DNA of 64,000 nt. Source: Arcanobacterium buesumense. Its GTDB lineage: Bacteria > Actinomycetota > Actinomycetes > Actinomycetales > Actinomycetaceae. Location: the NCBI RefSeq assembly GCF_012563545.1, contig NZ_CP050804.1, positions 1,364,001 to 1,428,000 of the forward strand, given 5' to 3'. Below are positions 8,314 through 17,652 of the stretch, one piece after another. The stretch's first letter is position 1. Every line of letters starts with the position of its first letter. Below the pieces are notes generated by a model. The model searched no databases. It was not told where the DNA came from and saw nothing but the letters and a program-made list of their open reading frames with translations. The position numbers and the translations under genes were made by a program.

Positions 8314-9255
8314 CTAGTTCATGTATGAGGCGAGCCGATCAGTGGCAGCGTCTAACTTTTCTCGATCCCAACCATCTAAATCAGCAGCCAAAGCATACGT
8401 GCTTTCAAAGAACTTGCGGACCATCTCTTCTGGATTATCTGACTTACGCACCGCCTCATAAGGCAGAACATACTCATATAGTTCTTCGCTATAGTAGGCC
8501 TCGGCCGGTTCGATCTTTTGGCGGGCGTAGCCATCTGGAGCAGGGTATGCGTAGGAATAGAACATGCCTTCTCCTTCGCCTCCCGGCCAAAAACCAGCAC
8601 TCGTAAGATGATGTGAATAACCTTCCGCCATCACCCAGTCAGCACAGTTTGGAACCCCACCAGGATGTTGAGGAGCAAGCTTATCTACGAAGCGAGTACA
8701 CGCCATATCGAACGATCCCCAGAAGAAATGTACCGGGCTTACTTTGCCCAAGAAGCCAGAACGGAAGTTATCTAATGCAATATGAACCTTTGCTAGTTGT
8801 AACCAGAATCGATGCACAGCGTCCTTATCGTAGCTCTTGTGCACAGTATCTTCTGGGAACGGAATCGCCGGGTCAACCTCATTAGGGAAAACACTAATAT
8901 TCATAGGGACTTCGATTTCGGCCATGGACTGCTGCACTTTCGCATAAAAGTCAGCTACCGTCATAGCTTCTAAAGCAAACTTCGCGTGTAGTCCGTTACT
9001 GCGACGGAACCGAAGCTCGTGGTTAATGAAGTCGAATTCGATATCGAACACATCGCCCTCGAACGGGATTGACGACGTCGTCAACCCAACCGGGGATACA
9101 TACAATGTGACTTGCCACCAGTGATTAATGAGCGGGGCATACTGCATACGAATCTTGCCAACAATCTGCGTCCACATATGTAAGGTATCGCGGGTATCGG
9201 TCCAATCCTCAATCCGAAGCTCCGGCCAAGATGAAGGAGTCTGTGAGGTGGTCAT
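8314..9255 (-). CDS. DUF5996 family protein
   Basis: A 313-residue soluble protein of unknown function. Its features match the DUF5996 family as I recall it: an opening WPELRIEDWTDTRDTLHMW, NHWWQVTLYVSPVG, an FDIEFDF strand, and a central VHFFWGSFDMACTRF. No signal peptide or membrane segment. The start is the ATG preceded by GGAGAAG at good distance; a longer reading by 14 codons lacks a ribosome site. It stands alone, with 115 bases to the gene on its left. Function is unknown and I infer none. Confidence 0.75.
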   Translation of the reverse strand: MTTSQTPSSWPELRIEDWTDTRDTLHMWTQIVGKIRMQYAPLINHWWQVTLYVSPVGLTTSSIPFEGDVFDIEFDFINHELRFRRSNGLHAKFALEAMTVADFYAKVQQSMAEIEVPMNISVFPNEVDPAIPFPEDTVHKSYDKDAVHRFWLQLAKVHIALDNFRSGFLGKVSPVHFFWGSFDMACTRFVDKLAPQHPGGVPNCADWVMAEGYSHHLTSAGFWPGGEGEGMFYSYAYPAPDGYARQKIEPAEAYYSEELYEYVLPYEAVRKSDNPEEMVRKFFESTYALAADLDGWDREKLDAATDRLASYMN

Positions 9256-9494
9256 AATATTTCTTCTCCGTTGAATCCATGTTGCAGAATATAACAACTA
9301 TGATACCGACTTGCGTTACCACTAAGCTCATATCAGAGCCCAAAGTAGCTATCAGCAGAATTACCACAAGCATTAACAGATGACTAACTATTGGAATCTG
9401 TACCAATAGGGTAAAACAATATCAACCATCAGTTTTGCGGATTTGCAGCGGGAAGTGGACATTAGCGGTATAGCGATGAGTGGAGCTTAATAAG

Positions 9495-10781
9495 TTATCC
9501 ATCTATATCATTAATCTCGCGGTAGTGGATGCCTGTGTATTGCATGGCGATAAGATCTTCAGGATGGCGCACACACAGGTAAATAACGGCTAGAAAACTC
9601 CATTCTAAAGGCTTCATCAATACCCAAACCGTATCAGCTGCCCATTTCGTTCTAATACGTTTCGCTAAATCAAAACCATACCGATCATAAAAGCCGCGAA
9701 TCGTTCGATGTAGACGAGGTAGATGGTCAGAGATTACTTGTTCAAAAGCATTAGCTATCAGCAATTGCCGATTCACTATAACGGGGTGTCCGTGGCGGAT
9801 CCCGCCGCGAATTGGCTTAACAAGTTCTTTGTGCCCACCAGCGGCTACTGTGCAAAGGTAGTGCTCATCAAAAAACACATTTGGCGGCGAGGTCTGCTGT
9901 GAAAAAGCCCAGCCACTGGTGTCTGTAAACGCCCTGATAAGCGCATGGGGGCCTTGCCCCAGTAACACCAATATCGCATACACTACTCCCAGCACTGGCA
10001 AAGTGATGAAGAAAGCCCACATGGGCCAGGTTTTCGCTTGCGTGAAATAATAGTTTAGGCGAGCGAGCATAGGATGGGTTTCAAACTTCACCGATCGATC
10101 TGCATCGAACACATGTACCCGTAGGGTAATGGCGATTGTTCTGGCAACTATAGCCACAAAAACAACGGCGGGAATAAGTAGATAGAGATCTGTAAGCTGA
10201 CGGTATTCATAAATTTGTATTGTCCATATAACAACATAGGCAGTGGCGATATAGAGCATCCCAATCGCTAGAACCGGAATGAGTGGCGGTAGCTTATCAA
10301 CTGGTTTTAGCCATAGTGCATAAAATGCCACAAAACAAAGTCCAAGAAGAATGACAACCCATAGATAGTAATTGGGAGAAATTGGCGAATGACGCTGAGA
10401 GTTCAGCAATTGCTCTTGCCAACCAGCTGAAAACACCACGTCTTTATAGAAGAGGAGGTATAAAACATCGCACGCCAGAAGGAAACAGAGCACCCACGTG
10501 TCATAGCCAGGACGATGCGACTGCGGGGTTTTCCACCGTAAGGCTCGCACAACCAACATCAGCTGATATCCCAGCAGCACCACCGGATAAACACACAGTA
10601 ATGAAAACGCAACTAAAAACACAGGACCGACAAGTAATAGATTGAGGAGTGCTTCTTCAGTCACGTCTTCGCCCGAGAAAGGCACGTGTAGCAGCATCTG
10701 AAACACAACGACGACGAGGGTGAGAGCAAATGAAAGCACAAATTGAAATAAGTACGGGTACGCTTTCGCAAATCTCCACAT
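9495..10781 (-). CDS. Polytopic membrane protein, DUF6688-like
   Basis: A 428-residue integral membrane protein of unknown function. I count seven to eight hydrophobic spans in the first 300 residues (for example residues 12-30, 45-80, 95-112, 140-160, 168-188, 200-220 and 245-270). The soluble C-terminal part carries CTVAAGGHKELVKPIRGG, RHGHPVIVNRQLLIANAFE and MKPLEWSFL, a pattern I associate with the DUF6688 family. The single C-terminal cysteine and the GGHK and HGHP histidines could be functional, but that is a guess. It is a lone gene on the minus strand with its promoter presumably within the 250 bases upstream. Confidence 0.65.
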   Translation of the reverse strand: MWRFAKAYPYLFQFVLSFALTLVVVVFQMLLHVPFSGEDVTEEALLNLLLVGPVFLVAFSLLCVYPVVLLGYQLMLVVRALRWKTPQSHRPGYDTWVLCFLLACDVLYLLFYKDVVFSAGWQEQLLNSQRHSPISPNYYLWVVILLGLCFVAFYALWLKPVDKLPPLIPVLAIGMLYIATAYVVIWTIQIYEYRQLTDLYLLIPAVVFVAIVARTIAITLRVHVFDADRSVKFETHPMLARLNYYFTQAKTWPMWAFFITLPVLGVVYAILVLLGQGPHALIRAFTDTSGWAFSQQTSPPNVFFDEHYLCTVAAGGHKELVKPIRGGIRHGHPVIVNRQLLIANAFEQVISDHLPRLHRTIRGFYDRYGFDLAKRIRTKWAADTVWVLMKPLEWSFLAVIYLCVRHPEDLIAMQYTGIHYREINDIDG

Positions 10782-11030
10782 GGGCTAATCATACATCGTC
10801 TTGTTTTCCGCAGGTGGCAATGCAGTTCGCGAGGCATATTAGTGATATCAGCTCACGATCCCCCAGCTAACCTTCAGACAAGAATGCGCGCTCACTGTCT
10901 AACAACTATGTTCAGTCACAACAACAAGGTTCATTTCACAACAACATGATCTGGCCAAGACGCCGAAGTTTTCGATAAACAAGAAATCCGAGAAGATTTA
11001 ACGTTACACAAATAAGCAACATCTAGGAAA
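10782..11030. other. Intergenic stretch without a recognisable gene
   Basis: About 250 bases between the membrane-protein gene and the ssrA terminator. It must hold the promoter of the membrane-protein gene. Two copies of acaacaa and a repeated ttca(g/c)t(c)acaacaac pattern occur near 10913-10945, but no open frame, strong hairpin or RNA gene was recognised. Confidence 0.5.
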
Positions 11031-11075
11031 CCCGAAAAGTAAAAGAAGCGCGAGCCAGTGTGGCTCGCGCTTCTT
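11031..11075 (-). terminator. Intrinsic terminator of ssrA
   Basis: On the minus strand, a 14-bp stem (arms at 11062-11075 and 11043-11056) with a five-base loop is followed by a T-rich run (ttttactttt). It starts three bases after the 3' CCA of the tmRNA. Confidence 0.88.
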
Positions 11076-11077
11076 CA

Positions 11078-11458
11078 TGGTGGAGATGGGGAGAATTGAA
11101 CTCCCGTCCGATAATGAGGAACCCAAGGCTTCTCCGGGTGCAGTCTGTTCATCGTTGTTTTTGGCTCCAGCACTCTAACAGACATGTTGCTGACGAACCT
11201 AGCTACTTGGGAGTCGCCTAGCGGTTAATAGCGAACCGCTAGTGCCAGTGGCTTTCAAAGGCGACGCCAGAGTTCTCACGCGAAAGCAACGTGAGTCTGA
11301 CGGATTTCTTAGTTAATGCGCTCGCTCAGGCGGCGAGGGCGAAATCAGACTTCTGCTTATTGGCAGTTATTTTTTTCGCACAGATCGTTAAAGAGATAAC
11401 TGTGCATCCTCTACCCGCTTCCCTTCGGTAATCACTACCGTCGAAACCGATCATCCCC
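11078..11458 (-). ncRNA. ssrA: Transfer-messenger RNA (tmRNA), tag ANKQKSDFALAA
   Basis: tmRNA rescues stalled ribosomes with SmpB and tags the nascent chain for proteolysis. The 5' end (GGGGATGATCGGTTTCGACG on the minus strand) and the 3' end (GAGTTCAATTCTCCCC... ending in CCA) form the tRNA-like half; together they span 381 bases. The tag frame at 11326-11364 begins GCC AAT AAG and stops with TGA, encoding ANKQKSDFALAA; the terminal ALAA is the usual protease signal. Pseudoknot-forming G/C runs flank the frame. It is a one-piece tmRNA. smpB lies 1.1 kb upstream on the same strand, separated by a HAD phosphatase gene. Confidence 0.96.
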
Positions 11459-11580
11459 TATTCAGTTATCACCTCATGGCTACGTTCATCTCTTCACTAA
11501 ACGAAACCACGAAACACACTGTTACGCCAGATTAACGCACAATACCTGCGTCGTCAAGTAGGGACGACGCTCGCCAATTC

Positions 11581-12342
11581 TCACACCAGCTCAACAACAT
11601 CGGCGATCGAATCGTGGACAAAATCTGGCCGGAACGGGAACTTCTCAATATCAGATCTCTTCGTTGAACCAGTAAGCACCAAATGGGTACGCAAACCAGT
11701 TTCCACACCAGCCAAAATATCAGTATCCATCCGGTCTCCCACAATCGCAGTCTCCTCCGAATGCGCTCCGATCTTATTCAAACCATTACGCAACATCACC
11801 GGGTTAGGCTTGCCCACAAAGAACGGCGAACGGCCAGTCGCCTTCTCAATCAATGCAGCCACCGCACCTGTTGCCGGAATATCTCCCTCAGCTGATGGAC
11901 CAGTACTATCCGGGTTAGTTGCGATAAAGCGAGCGCCAGCTTGGATCAGCCTAATTGCTTTAGTGATCGCGTCAAATGAATAAGTGCGCGTCTCCCCTAA
12001 AACAACAAATTCCGGATTCGCTTCCGTCATAATAAAACCTTGCTCATACAAAGCGGTAGTCAAACCCGCCTCGCCCACCACGTAGGCCCGGCGCAAATCC
12101 GACTGCTTCGCCAAAAACCCAGCCGTGGCCAAAGCTGAGGTCCAAATATGATCCTCAGACACATCCAGACCAGAAGTCTTCAACCGCTCGGCCAAATCAC
12201 GTTCGGTGAAAATTGAGTTATTGGTTAAGATCAAATGCGGGATTTCTTTGTCCTGCAACTTCCCTAAAAACTCAGCCGCACCAGGCAACGCTTGACCTTC
12301 GTGCACCAGCACGCCATCCATATCAATAAGCCATGATTTCAT
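11581..12342 (-). CDS. HAD-superfamily hydrolase, class IIA (NagD-like)
   Basis: A 253-residue cytoplasmic phosphatase of the haloacid dehalogenase superfamily, subclass IIA. Seen: motif I DMDGVLVHEG with the nucleophile Asp at about residue 8, motif II ILTNNS near residue 40, and motif IV GDRMDTDILAG near residue 205, with the class IIA cap between. NagD relatives act on nucleotide or sugar phosphates; the substrate is unknown here. No Shine-Dalgarno is seen before the ATG. It lies between ssrA and smpB, all on the minus strand, an insertion within the usual smpB-ssrA pair. Confidence 0.88.
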   Translation of the reverse strand: MKSWLIDMDGVLVHEGQALPGAAEFLGKLQDKEIPHLILTNNSIFTERDLAERLKTSGLDVSEDHIWTSALATAGFLAKQSDLRRAYVVGEAGLTTALYEQGFIMTEANPEFVVLGETRTYSFDAITKAIRLIQAGARFIATNPDSTGPSAEGDIPATGAVAALIEKATGRSPFFVGKPNPVMLRNGLNKIGAHSEETAIVGDRMDTDILAGVETGLRTHLVLTGSTKRSDIEKFPFRPDFVHDSIADVVELV

Positions 12343-12514
12343 ATACCAAGACTTACCATGTTTAGGCAGGGAAAGGTACCGGTTTCGCTTATGAAAGAAT
12401 AAAATGAGCCAACATTCAGAAATACCAGGCCATCGATTTCACAAAAATGCTCTCAAACATGAGTACGCAACAGATTTTATTATCTATTTGCGCACTGGGT
12501 AACCGCATGATTTC

Positions 12515-13057
12515 TTATCGACGTTGGTTTCGACGCGCTTGGCTCATCGCCCGCTGCGCCTCACGCTCATCTTGTCGGCGACGCAATGTTTCACGCTTAT
12601 CCCACTCTTGCTTGCCGTGAGCTAGCGCAATCTCCAACTTGGCTCGCCCACGGACAAAGTACAGCTCTAAGGGCACAATCGTGGTGCCCTTCGCTTTTAC
12701 TTTCACAGCTAACTCGCGTAACTCATGTGCATGCAGAAGGAGCTTCCGTTTAGCAGTAGGCTTATGATTCGTCCATGAACCCATCGCATAAACTGGAATA
12801 TTCATTCCTACAACCCATGCTTCGCCGGACCGGTCAATCTCAATCCACGCTTCGGACAGTGACGCCCGCCCAAGGCGTAATGCTTTGACTTCGGTACCAG
12901 ACAAAACAAGACCGGCTTCGAAAACGTCATCGATAAAATAATCGTGCCGAGCTTTCTTATTACGTGCGATAACCTGTTTTGCATCCGCCGCAACTTTAGC
13001 CTTTTGCGCTTGCGTTAGCTTACCGGAGTTCTTCGCAGCGCTTTTCTTCTTCGCCAT
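12515..13057 (-). CDS. smpB: SsrA-binding protein SmpB
   Basis: Binds the tRNA-like part of tmRNA and delivers it to stalled ribosomes. Seen: a Lys/Ala-rich N-terminal extension of about 30 residues, then the OB-fold core with NKKARHDYFIDDVFEAGLVL, GTEVKALRLGRASL, and KLEIALAHGKQEWDKRET, and a basic Arg/Gln-rich tail that enters the mRNA channel. At 180 residues it is slightly long because of the N-terminal extension. AAGGAG lies seven bases before the ATG. It follows the M23 peptidase gene by 17 bases and is the last gene of the ftsEX operon; ssrA lies downstream on the same strand. Confidence 0.96.
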   Translation of the reverse strand: MAKKKSAAKNSGKLTQAQKAKVAADAKQVIARNKKARHDYFIDDVFEAGLVLSGTEVKALRLGRASLSEAWIEIDRSGEAWVVGMNIPVYAMGSWTNHKPTAKRKLLLHAHELRELAVKVKAKGTTIVPLELYFVRGRAKLEIALAHGKQEWDKRETLRRRQDEREAQRAMSQARRNQRR

Positions 13058-13074
13058 GAGTGTTCTCCTTTAAC

Positions 13075-14358
13075 TTAGAAACCAGGCAACCCCATCGGGT
13101 TGATAGCCGTACCATTCTGCCATACTTCGAAGTGAACATGACAGCCAGTGACTCGTCCAGTGGCTCCGGACAACCCAATCAAATCTCCCTGCGAGACCCG
13201 CTGGCCAGGCACAACCTTAATCGCAGACAAATGCATATGCGAAGTCACATACGAACTGCCGTTATGAATTCCGTGGTTAACATACACGATATTTCCGCCA
13301 CCCACATCAAACATCGTGCTGTCAATGACACCATCAGCGGCAGCATACTGCGGATCACCACAAGGTGATGCCAAATCAACGCCATAATGCATGCGCCGAT
13401 AGTTCCCCAAGGGGTAAATGCGCATTCCAAAAGGCGATGTGACAACAAGAGGCCCTGGAATCGGTGGATTGAGCCAGCCGCTTCCAGTTGTTGCACTTGC
13501 TTGCCCGGCGGCAGCACGTTCTGCTTCCTTACGGCGATTTTCTTCATCGATTGCAGCGATTCGCGCTGCAGCTGCTTGTTGCTCTTGCTCAACTTGGTTT
13601 AGTGAGGCTTCGAACTCTGCTTTGCGCTTTTCCAGATCTTGGGTTTGAGCGTTTATTGATGCTTCAAGATCTACGAGTTGGGTTTTGCGCTGTTCAGCTT
13701 CGTCACGTGCTTTGTCTCGAACGACGACGATAGCATCGGCTTCGGCTTTGAGCTCGGTAACGCGTTTTTCCACAGCTTGTTGCCGCGATTGACGGTTTTT
13801 CGATTGGGCAACTGCTTGGGACAGTTCCGTCAACGCAGCACTTTGCGCACGCGTCACGGCCGCATTGACCCGATACGCATTCGTAAATTCTTCGGCCGAC
13901 GCGGATCCAACAACTAGATCAATAGCTGTTGGCATGGTCTCGCCCCGATATGTCGCCCGAGCAATTTCCGCTAACGTTTGTTTTGTTTTATCGGCTTCCT
14001 GCGACGATGTAGAAAGTTCACCAGAGATACCTGCGAGTTCGTTTTGGGCGGCAGACAAAAGAGCTGCGTTAGCTTGCGCCTTACGTTCTGCAGTTGCCAG
14101 TTCTTGTTGTGCATTCGCCAAATCAGCTTCTGCTCCAGGGATTTGCGAACGAGTTTTTTCCAACTCTAAAAATGCGTCTTGAAGATTAACATCGATTCCT
14201 TCTAACGAGGACTTAATCTCCTTCATACGATTTTCATTTTCTTGCTGTTGGTTCACCAGATCTTGGCGTTCGTCAGCCCAGGCAGGCAAAGCTAACCCGG
14301 TAACTACCATCGTGACAGTAGCTACCGTGGCGATAAACTTTCGTCGAGAATTCATCAT
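13075..14358 (-). CDS. Coiled-coil M23 peptidase, probable FtsEX-controlled cell-wall hydrolase
   Basis: A 427-residue secreted peptidoglycan hydrolase. Seen: a signal peptide ending near AWA at residue 28; a long Gln/Glu/Ala-rich coiled coil (about residues 30-285); and a C-terminal LytM/M23 domain with HYGVDLASPCG (first metal ligands His and Asp) and CHVHFEVW (HxH ligand), so the zinc site is complete. The design is that of EnvC and RipC-like proteins, whose coiled coil is opened by FtsX. The context agrees: its ATG overlaps the ftsX stop codon, and ftsE lies just before. It likely cuts septal or side-wall peptide cross-links during division. Confidence 0.92.
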   Translation of the reverse strand: MMNSRRKFIATVATVTMVVTGLALPAWADERQDLVNQQQENENRMKEIKSSLEGIDVNLQDAFLELEKTRSQIPGAEADLANAQQELATAERKAQANAALLSAAQNELAGISGELSTSSQEADKTKQTLAEIARATYRGETMPTAIDLVVGSASAEEFTNAYRVNAAVTRAQSAALTELSQAVAQSKNRQSRQQAVEKRVTELKAEADAIVVVRDKARDEAEQRKTQLVDLEASINAQTQDLEKRKAEFEASLNQVEQEQQAAAARIAAIDEENRRKEAERAAAGQASATTGSGWLNPPIPGPLVVTSPFGMRIYPLGNYRRMHYGVDLASPCGDPQYAAADGVIDSTMFDVGGGNIVYVNHGIHNGSSYVTSHMHLSAIKVVPGQRVSQGDLIGLSGATGRVTGCHVHFEVWQNGTAINPMGLPGF

Positions 14359-15272
14359 CAGACCTTAGTGTATCGACGTAGTGCCAAGAAGGAAGCAACG
14401 GCAGAAATGGCAATAGCTGCCAGCAATAACCATGGAGCTAGAAGCACAACATCATGCGCCGAAACAATCTTTAGCCAAGAATCTGCGAACCACTGGTGGA
14501 CAAAGAACTCCACCGCCACGTAAAGACCACCGATAGCTAAAATTGCACCAATAAGTGAGGAAATGATTCCTTCAAGGATGAATGGGGCTTGAATAAATGC
14601 ATTCGATGCCCCCACATAGCGCATAATCTCAGTCTCGTTTCGCCGGAACATAGCGGACAGGCGAATTGTTGCTGGAATAAGTAGCACGGAAACAATAATC
14701 ATAATACCGGCCAAAATCGTGGCGATAAGAGTGAAACGATTGAGCATATTGAAAAGCGGTTTAAGCTGTTGACGTTGATCAATCACAGATTCTACGCCAG
14801 GCCGGCCAGATAGCATTTCCGATACGACGGCGATGTCATCTTCATTTGGGTTCGTGAGCTTGAGCCGGAAAGAGGATTGCATTAAATCAGCATCTATCGT
14901 ATCTGCCCATGTTGTACCTTTAAGTTGTTCCTTAAAAGCTTCGTAAGCATCCTCTTTGGTCTCAAAATAAACATGTTCGATATGTTTTGCTACTTCACCG
15001 CTATCGAGATAGTCGCGCAATGAATCTATTTGCGATTCACTAGCTTCACCCCCAGCGCACGCCGCACTAGTAGATTGCGGAGGGCACATAAAGACTGAAA
15101 CTTCGACTTTGTCGTACCAATCATTCTTCGCTGACTCAATTTGAGTCTGGAATAAAATCGCTGCTCCCACGAACAACAAAGAAACGAAAGTGACGAGGAC
15201 GACCGAAGCCATCATTGACGTATTCTTACGCAGGCCTTTCCAGACTTGAGAAAAAATAAAACCGATTCGCAT
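14358..15272 (-). CDS. ftsX: Cell division ABC-type protein FtsX
   Basis: Membrane half of the FtsEX complex, which transmits ATP-dependent shape changes to peptidoglycan hydrolases outside the cell. At 304 residues it has the usual layout: one N-terminal membrane span (about residues 20-42), a roughly 130-residue extracellular loop with a lone pair of cysteines in CPPQSTSAACAGG, then three C-terminal spans with ALRRYTKV at the end. The extracellular loop is where the hydrolase coiled coil docks. The start overlaps the ftsE stop by one base and the stop overlaps the M23 peptidase start, so translation is coupled along the operon. Confidence 0.95.
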   Translation of the reverse strand: MRIGFIFSQVWKGLRKNTSMMASVVLVTFVSLLFVGAAILFQTQIESAKNDWYDKVEVSVFMCPPQSTSAACAGGEASESQIDSLRDYLDSGEVAKHIEHVYFETKEDAYEAFKEQLKGTTWADTIDADLMQSSFRLKLTNPNEDDIAVVSEMLSGRPGVESVIDQRQQLKPLFNMLNRFTLIATILAGIMIIVSVLLIPATIRLSAMFRRNETEIMRYVGASNAFIQAPFILEGIISSLIGAILAIGGLYVAVEFFVHQWFADSWLKIVSAHDVVLLAPWLLLAAIAISAVASFLALRRYTKV

Positions 15273-15961
15273 CAGCGAGCACCTCCGTATTGGCCGCGCT
15301 CTTGATCACGCGTAATCTGTCCATCTACCAACTCAACAACGCGTTTACGTAATTGATTAACGATTTCTTGATCGTGGGTGGCCATCACAACTGTAGTCCC
15401 CTGACGGTTAATCCGATCAAGCAACCGCATAATTCCTAACGCGGTGTTGTGGTCTAAGTTTCCGGTTGGTTCGTCTGCCAACAAAATTTCCGGGCGATTG
15501 ACCATCGCGCGCGCAATAGCCACTCGTTGTTTTTCGCCGCCAGAAAGCTCGTGCATACCGCGCTTTTCTTTACCATCGAGACCAACAAGTTCCAAAACTT
15601 GTGGAACCTCTTTCATAATGGCATGGCGTGGGCGACCAATGACTTTCATTGCCAAGGCAACGTTATCAAAGACATTCTTATCGGTCAGTAGACGGAAATC
15701 TTGAAATACCGTGCCAATCTTTCGGCGTAAAAAAGGCACCCGGCGTGAAGAAACTCCCGCAAGGTCTTTCCCTAAAACATGGATACGCCCAGAGGTTGGG
15801 CGTTCTTCAGCCAAAATCAAGCTGAGCATGGTGGATTTACCAGAGCCAGAAGCTCCGACGAGGAAGACAAAGTCGCCGCGCTCAATAGTGAGGCTCACTT
15901 GGTCTAATGCCGGAGCTGCCCCACGAGCATATATTTTGGTGACGTTTTCAAACGTAATCAT
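15272..15961 (-). CDS. ftsE: Cell division ATP-binding protein FtsE
   Basis: Cytoplasmic ATPase partner of FtsX. Seen: Walker A GASGSGKST near residue 36, signature LSGGEKQRVAIARA near residue 136, Walker B ILLADEPTGNLD near 158, and a switch histidine in MATHDQEIV. Length of 229 residues is normal. I chose the ATG beginning MITFENV, which matches other FtsE N-termini; a TTG four codons upstream is in frame. There is no Shine-Dalgarno; a TAGATT hexamer lies ten bases before the ATG, so the message probably has a very short leader. First gene of the ftsE-ftsX-M23-smpB operon. Confidence 0.95.
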   Translation of the reverse strand: MITFENVTKIYARGAAPALDQVSLTIERGDFVFLVGASGSGKSTMLSLILAEERPTSGRIHVLGKDLAGVSSRRVPFLRRKIGTVFQDFRLLTDKNVFDNVALAMKVIGRPRHAIMKEVPQVLELVGLDGKEKRGMHELSGGEKQRVAIARAMVNRPEILLADEPTGNLDHNTALGIMRLLDRINRQGTTVVMATHDQEIVNQLRKRVVELVDGQITRDQERGQYGGAR

Positions 15962-16015
15962 GAACAAGCACAATCTACTTCGGGTACATACTGGATCTAC
16001 CCTAGTAATGATTTC

Positions 16016-16039
16016 GGCGCGTCAGCTAGCTGACGCGCC
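16016..16039. terminator. 24-bp perfect palindrome between prfB and ftsE
   Basis: A perfect self-complementary sequence that can form a GC-rich hairpin of about ten pairs with a four-base loop. It lies 42 bases after the prfB stop and 55 bases before the ftsE start, both on the minus strand, and probably ends the prfB transcript. There is no U tract. Confidence 0.65.
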
Positions 16040-16080
16040 GGTAAGGCCAAGAAAAGTACCTTGTTATTTCACATCTAGGG

Positions 16081-17211
16081 TTATTCGGTTGGGAACATCT
16101 GTCCATGCCGCCAACGGATACCTGCATCGATAAAACCGTCGATATCACCGTCAAAGACAGCTTCAGCGTTGCCAACTTCATGCCCGGTACGCAGATCTTT
16201 GACCATTTGATATGGGTGGAGAACATAGGAGCGCATTTGATCGCCCCATGCGCCTTTAACGTCACCAGCAAGTTCTTTCTTGATAGCTGCTTCTTCTTCG
16301 TGGCGTAATGCCAGTAAACGCGATTGCAACACTCGCAATGCTGCTGCACGGTTTTGAATCTGAGATTTTTCATCCTGCATTGAAACGACAATGCCAGTCG
16401 GAATGTGAGTCATACGAACTGCCGAATCAGTAGTATTAACAGACTGTCCGCCCGGACCTGAAGAACGGAAAACATCGATCTTTAATTCACTGTCTGGAAT
16501 GTCAATATGATCAGTTGTTTCAATCAACGGAATAACTTCTACAGCCGCAAAAGACGTCTGCCGCCGCCCCTGATTATCGAATGGCGAGATACGCACAAGA
16601 CGATGAGTTCCAGCTTCTACTGTGAGGGTGCCATAGGCATACGGCGCCGAAACTTCGAACGTAGTCGATTTTATGCCTGCTTCTTCCGCATAAGATGTAT
16701 CAAGCACTTTTGTTGCATAGCCATGGCGTTCTGCCCAACGTAAATACATACGTTGCAACATTTGTGCCCAGTCAGCAGCATCAACACCACCAGCTCCCGA
16801 TCGAATAGTGACAACCGCATCGCGTTCATCATATTCTCCGGACAACAGCGTCTTAATCTCCAGCGCGGAAAGATCAGAGCGTACCGTCTCAAGCTCGCCA
16901 TCAACCTCGCTTAAAAGCTCTGCACCCATCTGCGCATCAGTTTGCGATTCTTCCACTGCCATTTCGTATAAGGTAGCTAGATCGGCAATCCGTTCACGCA
17001 TCCGCGCAACTCGTTCGAGCTCAGATTGAGCGTGTGACAGTTGAGAAGTCACCGCTTGAGCTTGTTCTGGATCATCCCACAGGTCAGGTGCACCCGACTT
17101 TTCTGTCAGATCCGCAATTTGCGCTTCAAGCGCACTCACATTTGTTACCGCCTCGATCTGTGAAAAAGATCGGCGGAGTTCTTCAATTTCAGCTTGATAG
17201 TCAGTTGCCAC
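16081..17211 (-). CDS. prfB: Peptide chain release factor 2
   Basis: RF2 ends translation at UGA and UAA. Seen: the GGQ catalytic motif in [17 protein letters not shown] (around residue 245-250) and an N-terminal helical domain rich in Glu and Gln. At 376 residues it is full length in one frame, with no programmed +1 frameshift site, as is usual in actinobacteria. The start is GTG with no Shine-Dalgarno but a TAGACT hexamer seven bases upstream, so the mRNA is likely leaderless. It precedes ftsE, the conserved actinobacterial order. Confidence 0.96.
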   Translation of the reverse strand: MATDYQAEIEELRRSFSQIEAVTNVSALEAQIADLTEKSGAPDLWDDPEQAQAVTSQLSHAQSELERVARMRERIADLATLYEMAVEESQTDAQMGAELLSEVDGELETVRSDLSALEIKTLLSGEYDERDAVVTIRSGAGGVDAADWAQMLQRMYLRWAERHGYATKVLDTSYAEEAGIKSTTFEVSAPYAYGTLTVEAGTHRLVRISPFDNQGRRQTSFAAVEVIPLIETTDHIDIPDSELKIDVFRSSGPGGQSVNTTDSAVRMTHIPTGIVVSMQDEKSQIQNRAAALRVLQSRLLALRHEEEAAIKKELAGDVKGAWGDQMRSYVLHPYQMVKDLRTGHEVGNAEAVFDGDIDGFIDAGIRWRHGQMFPTE

Positions 17212-17224
17212 GAAGCTAAGTCTA
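17212..17224 (-). promoter_or_regulatory. prfB promoter -10 (leaderless)
   Basis: TAGACT at 17219-17224 (minus strand) is followed by seven bases and then the GTG start of prfB. This places the expected transcription start at or next to the start codon. It lies just beyond the stop of the last tad gene. Confidence 0.55.
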
Positions 17225-17226
17225 CG

Positions 17227-17652
17227 CTATTGACCCCCTTCGATTCTCAATCGGGCAGACGAAGTTGCACACATTTCTATTTCATCAAGGTTATCGAGAA
17301 ACGATGGAACAAATGGAACAGGAACCAAGCGACATAGTGTAACAACGATATCGTTACCGCTCACCCCTGTTGGTTGACTGACCCAATCCTGAGTATTAGA
17401 TACCGCACGGTGTGCCTCACTTTGAATATGCGACACATCATAACTTACATTCCCTGCATAGTAGTGAGCATCCGAGACCTCTTGCGCGAGTTTCAACGCC
17501 ACGCCATCGGCCCTGGCTAAAACATCTTTACGTTCATTATGCAGGTGAACACTTGCTCCGATAATCAAAACTAACATCATAACAAACACCCAGATACCCA
17601 ACCCTAAAATGAGTAAGTTCCCAGGTTCAGTTTTCCTAGTTTTTCTTTTCAT
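17227..17652 (-). CDS. TadE/TadG-like minor pilin-type protein (last gene of tad cluster)
   Basis: A 141-residue protein with one N-terminal membrane span (about residues 12-36) after a basic stretch and EPGN, then a soluble extracellular part with two or three cysteines. Position and shape match the helicase/secretion-neighbourhood TadE-like proteins that close actinobacterial tad loci (M. tuberculosis Rv3654c position, from memory). Its start overlaps the previous gene by four bases. It is expected to be processed or anchored as a minor component of the Tad/Flp pilus or secretion system. Sequence identity to known pilins is too low to be sure of the role. Confidence 0.65.
   Translation of the reverse strand: MKRKTRKTEPGNLLILGLGIWVFVMMLVLIIGASVHLHNERKDVLARADGVALKLAQEVSDAHYYAGNVSYDVSHIQSEAHRAVSNTQDWVSQPTGVSGNDIVVTLCRLVPVPFVPSFLDNLDEIEMCATSSARLRIEGGQ

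Noticed and set aside
16081-17211. Programmed +1 frameshift in prfB
   Set aside because: The gene is open in one frame from the GTG start; no early UGA with a slippery site exists.
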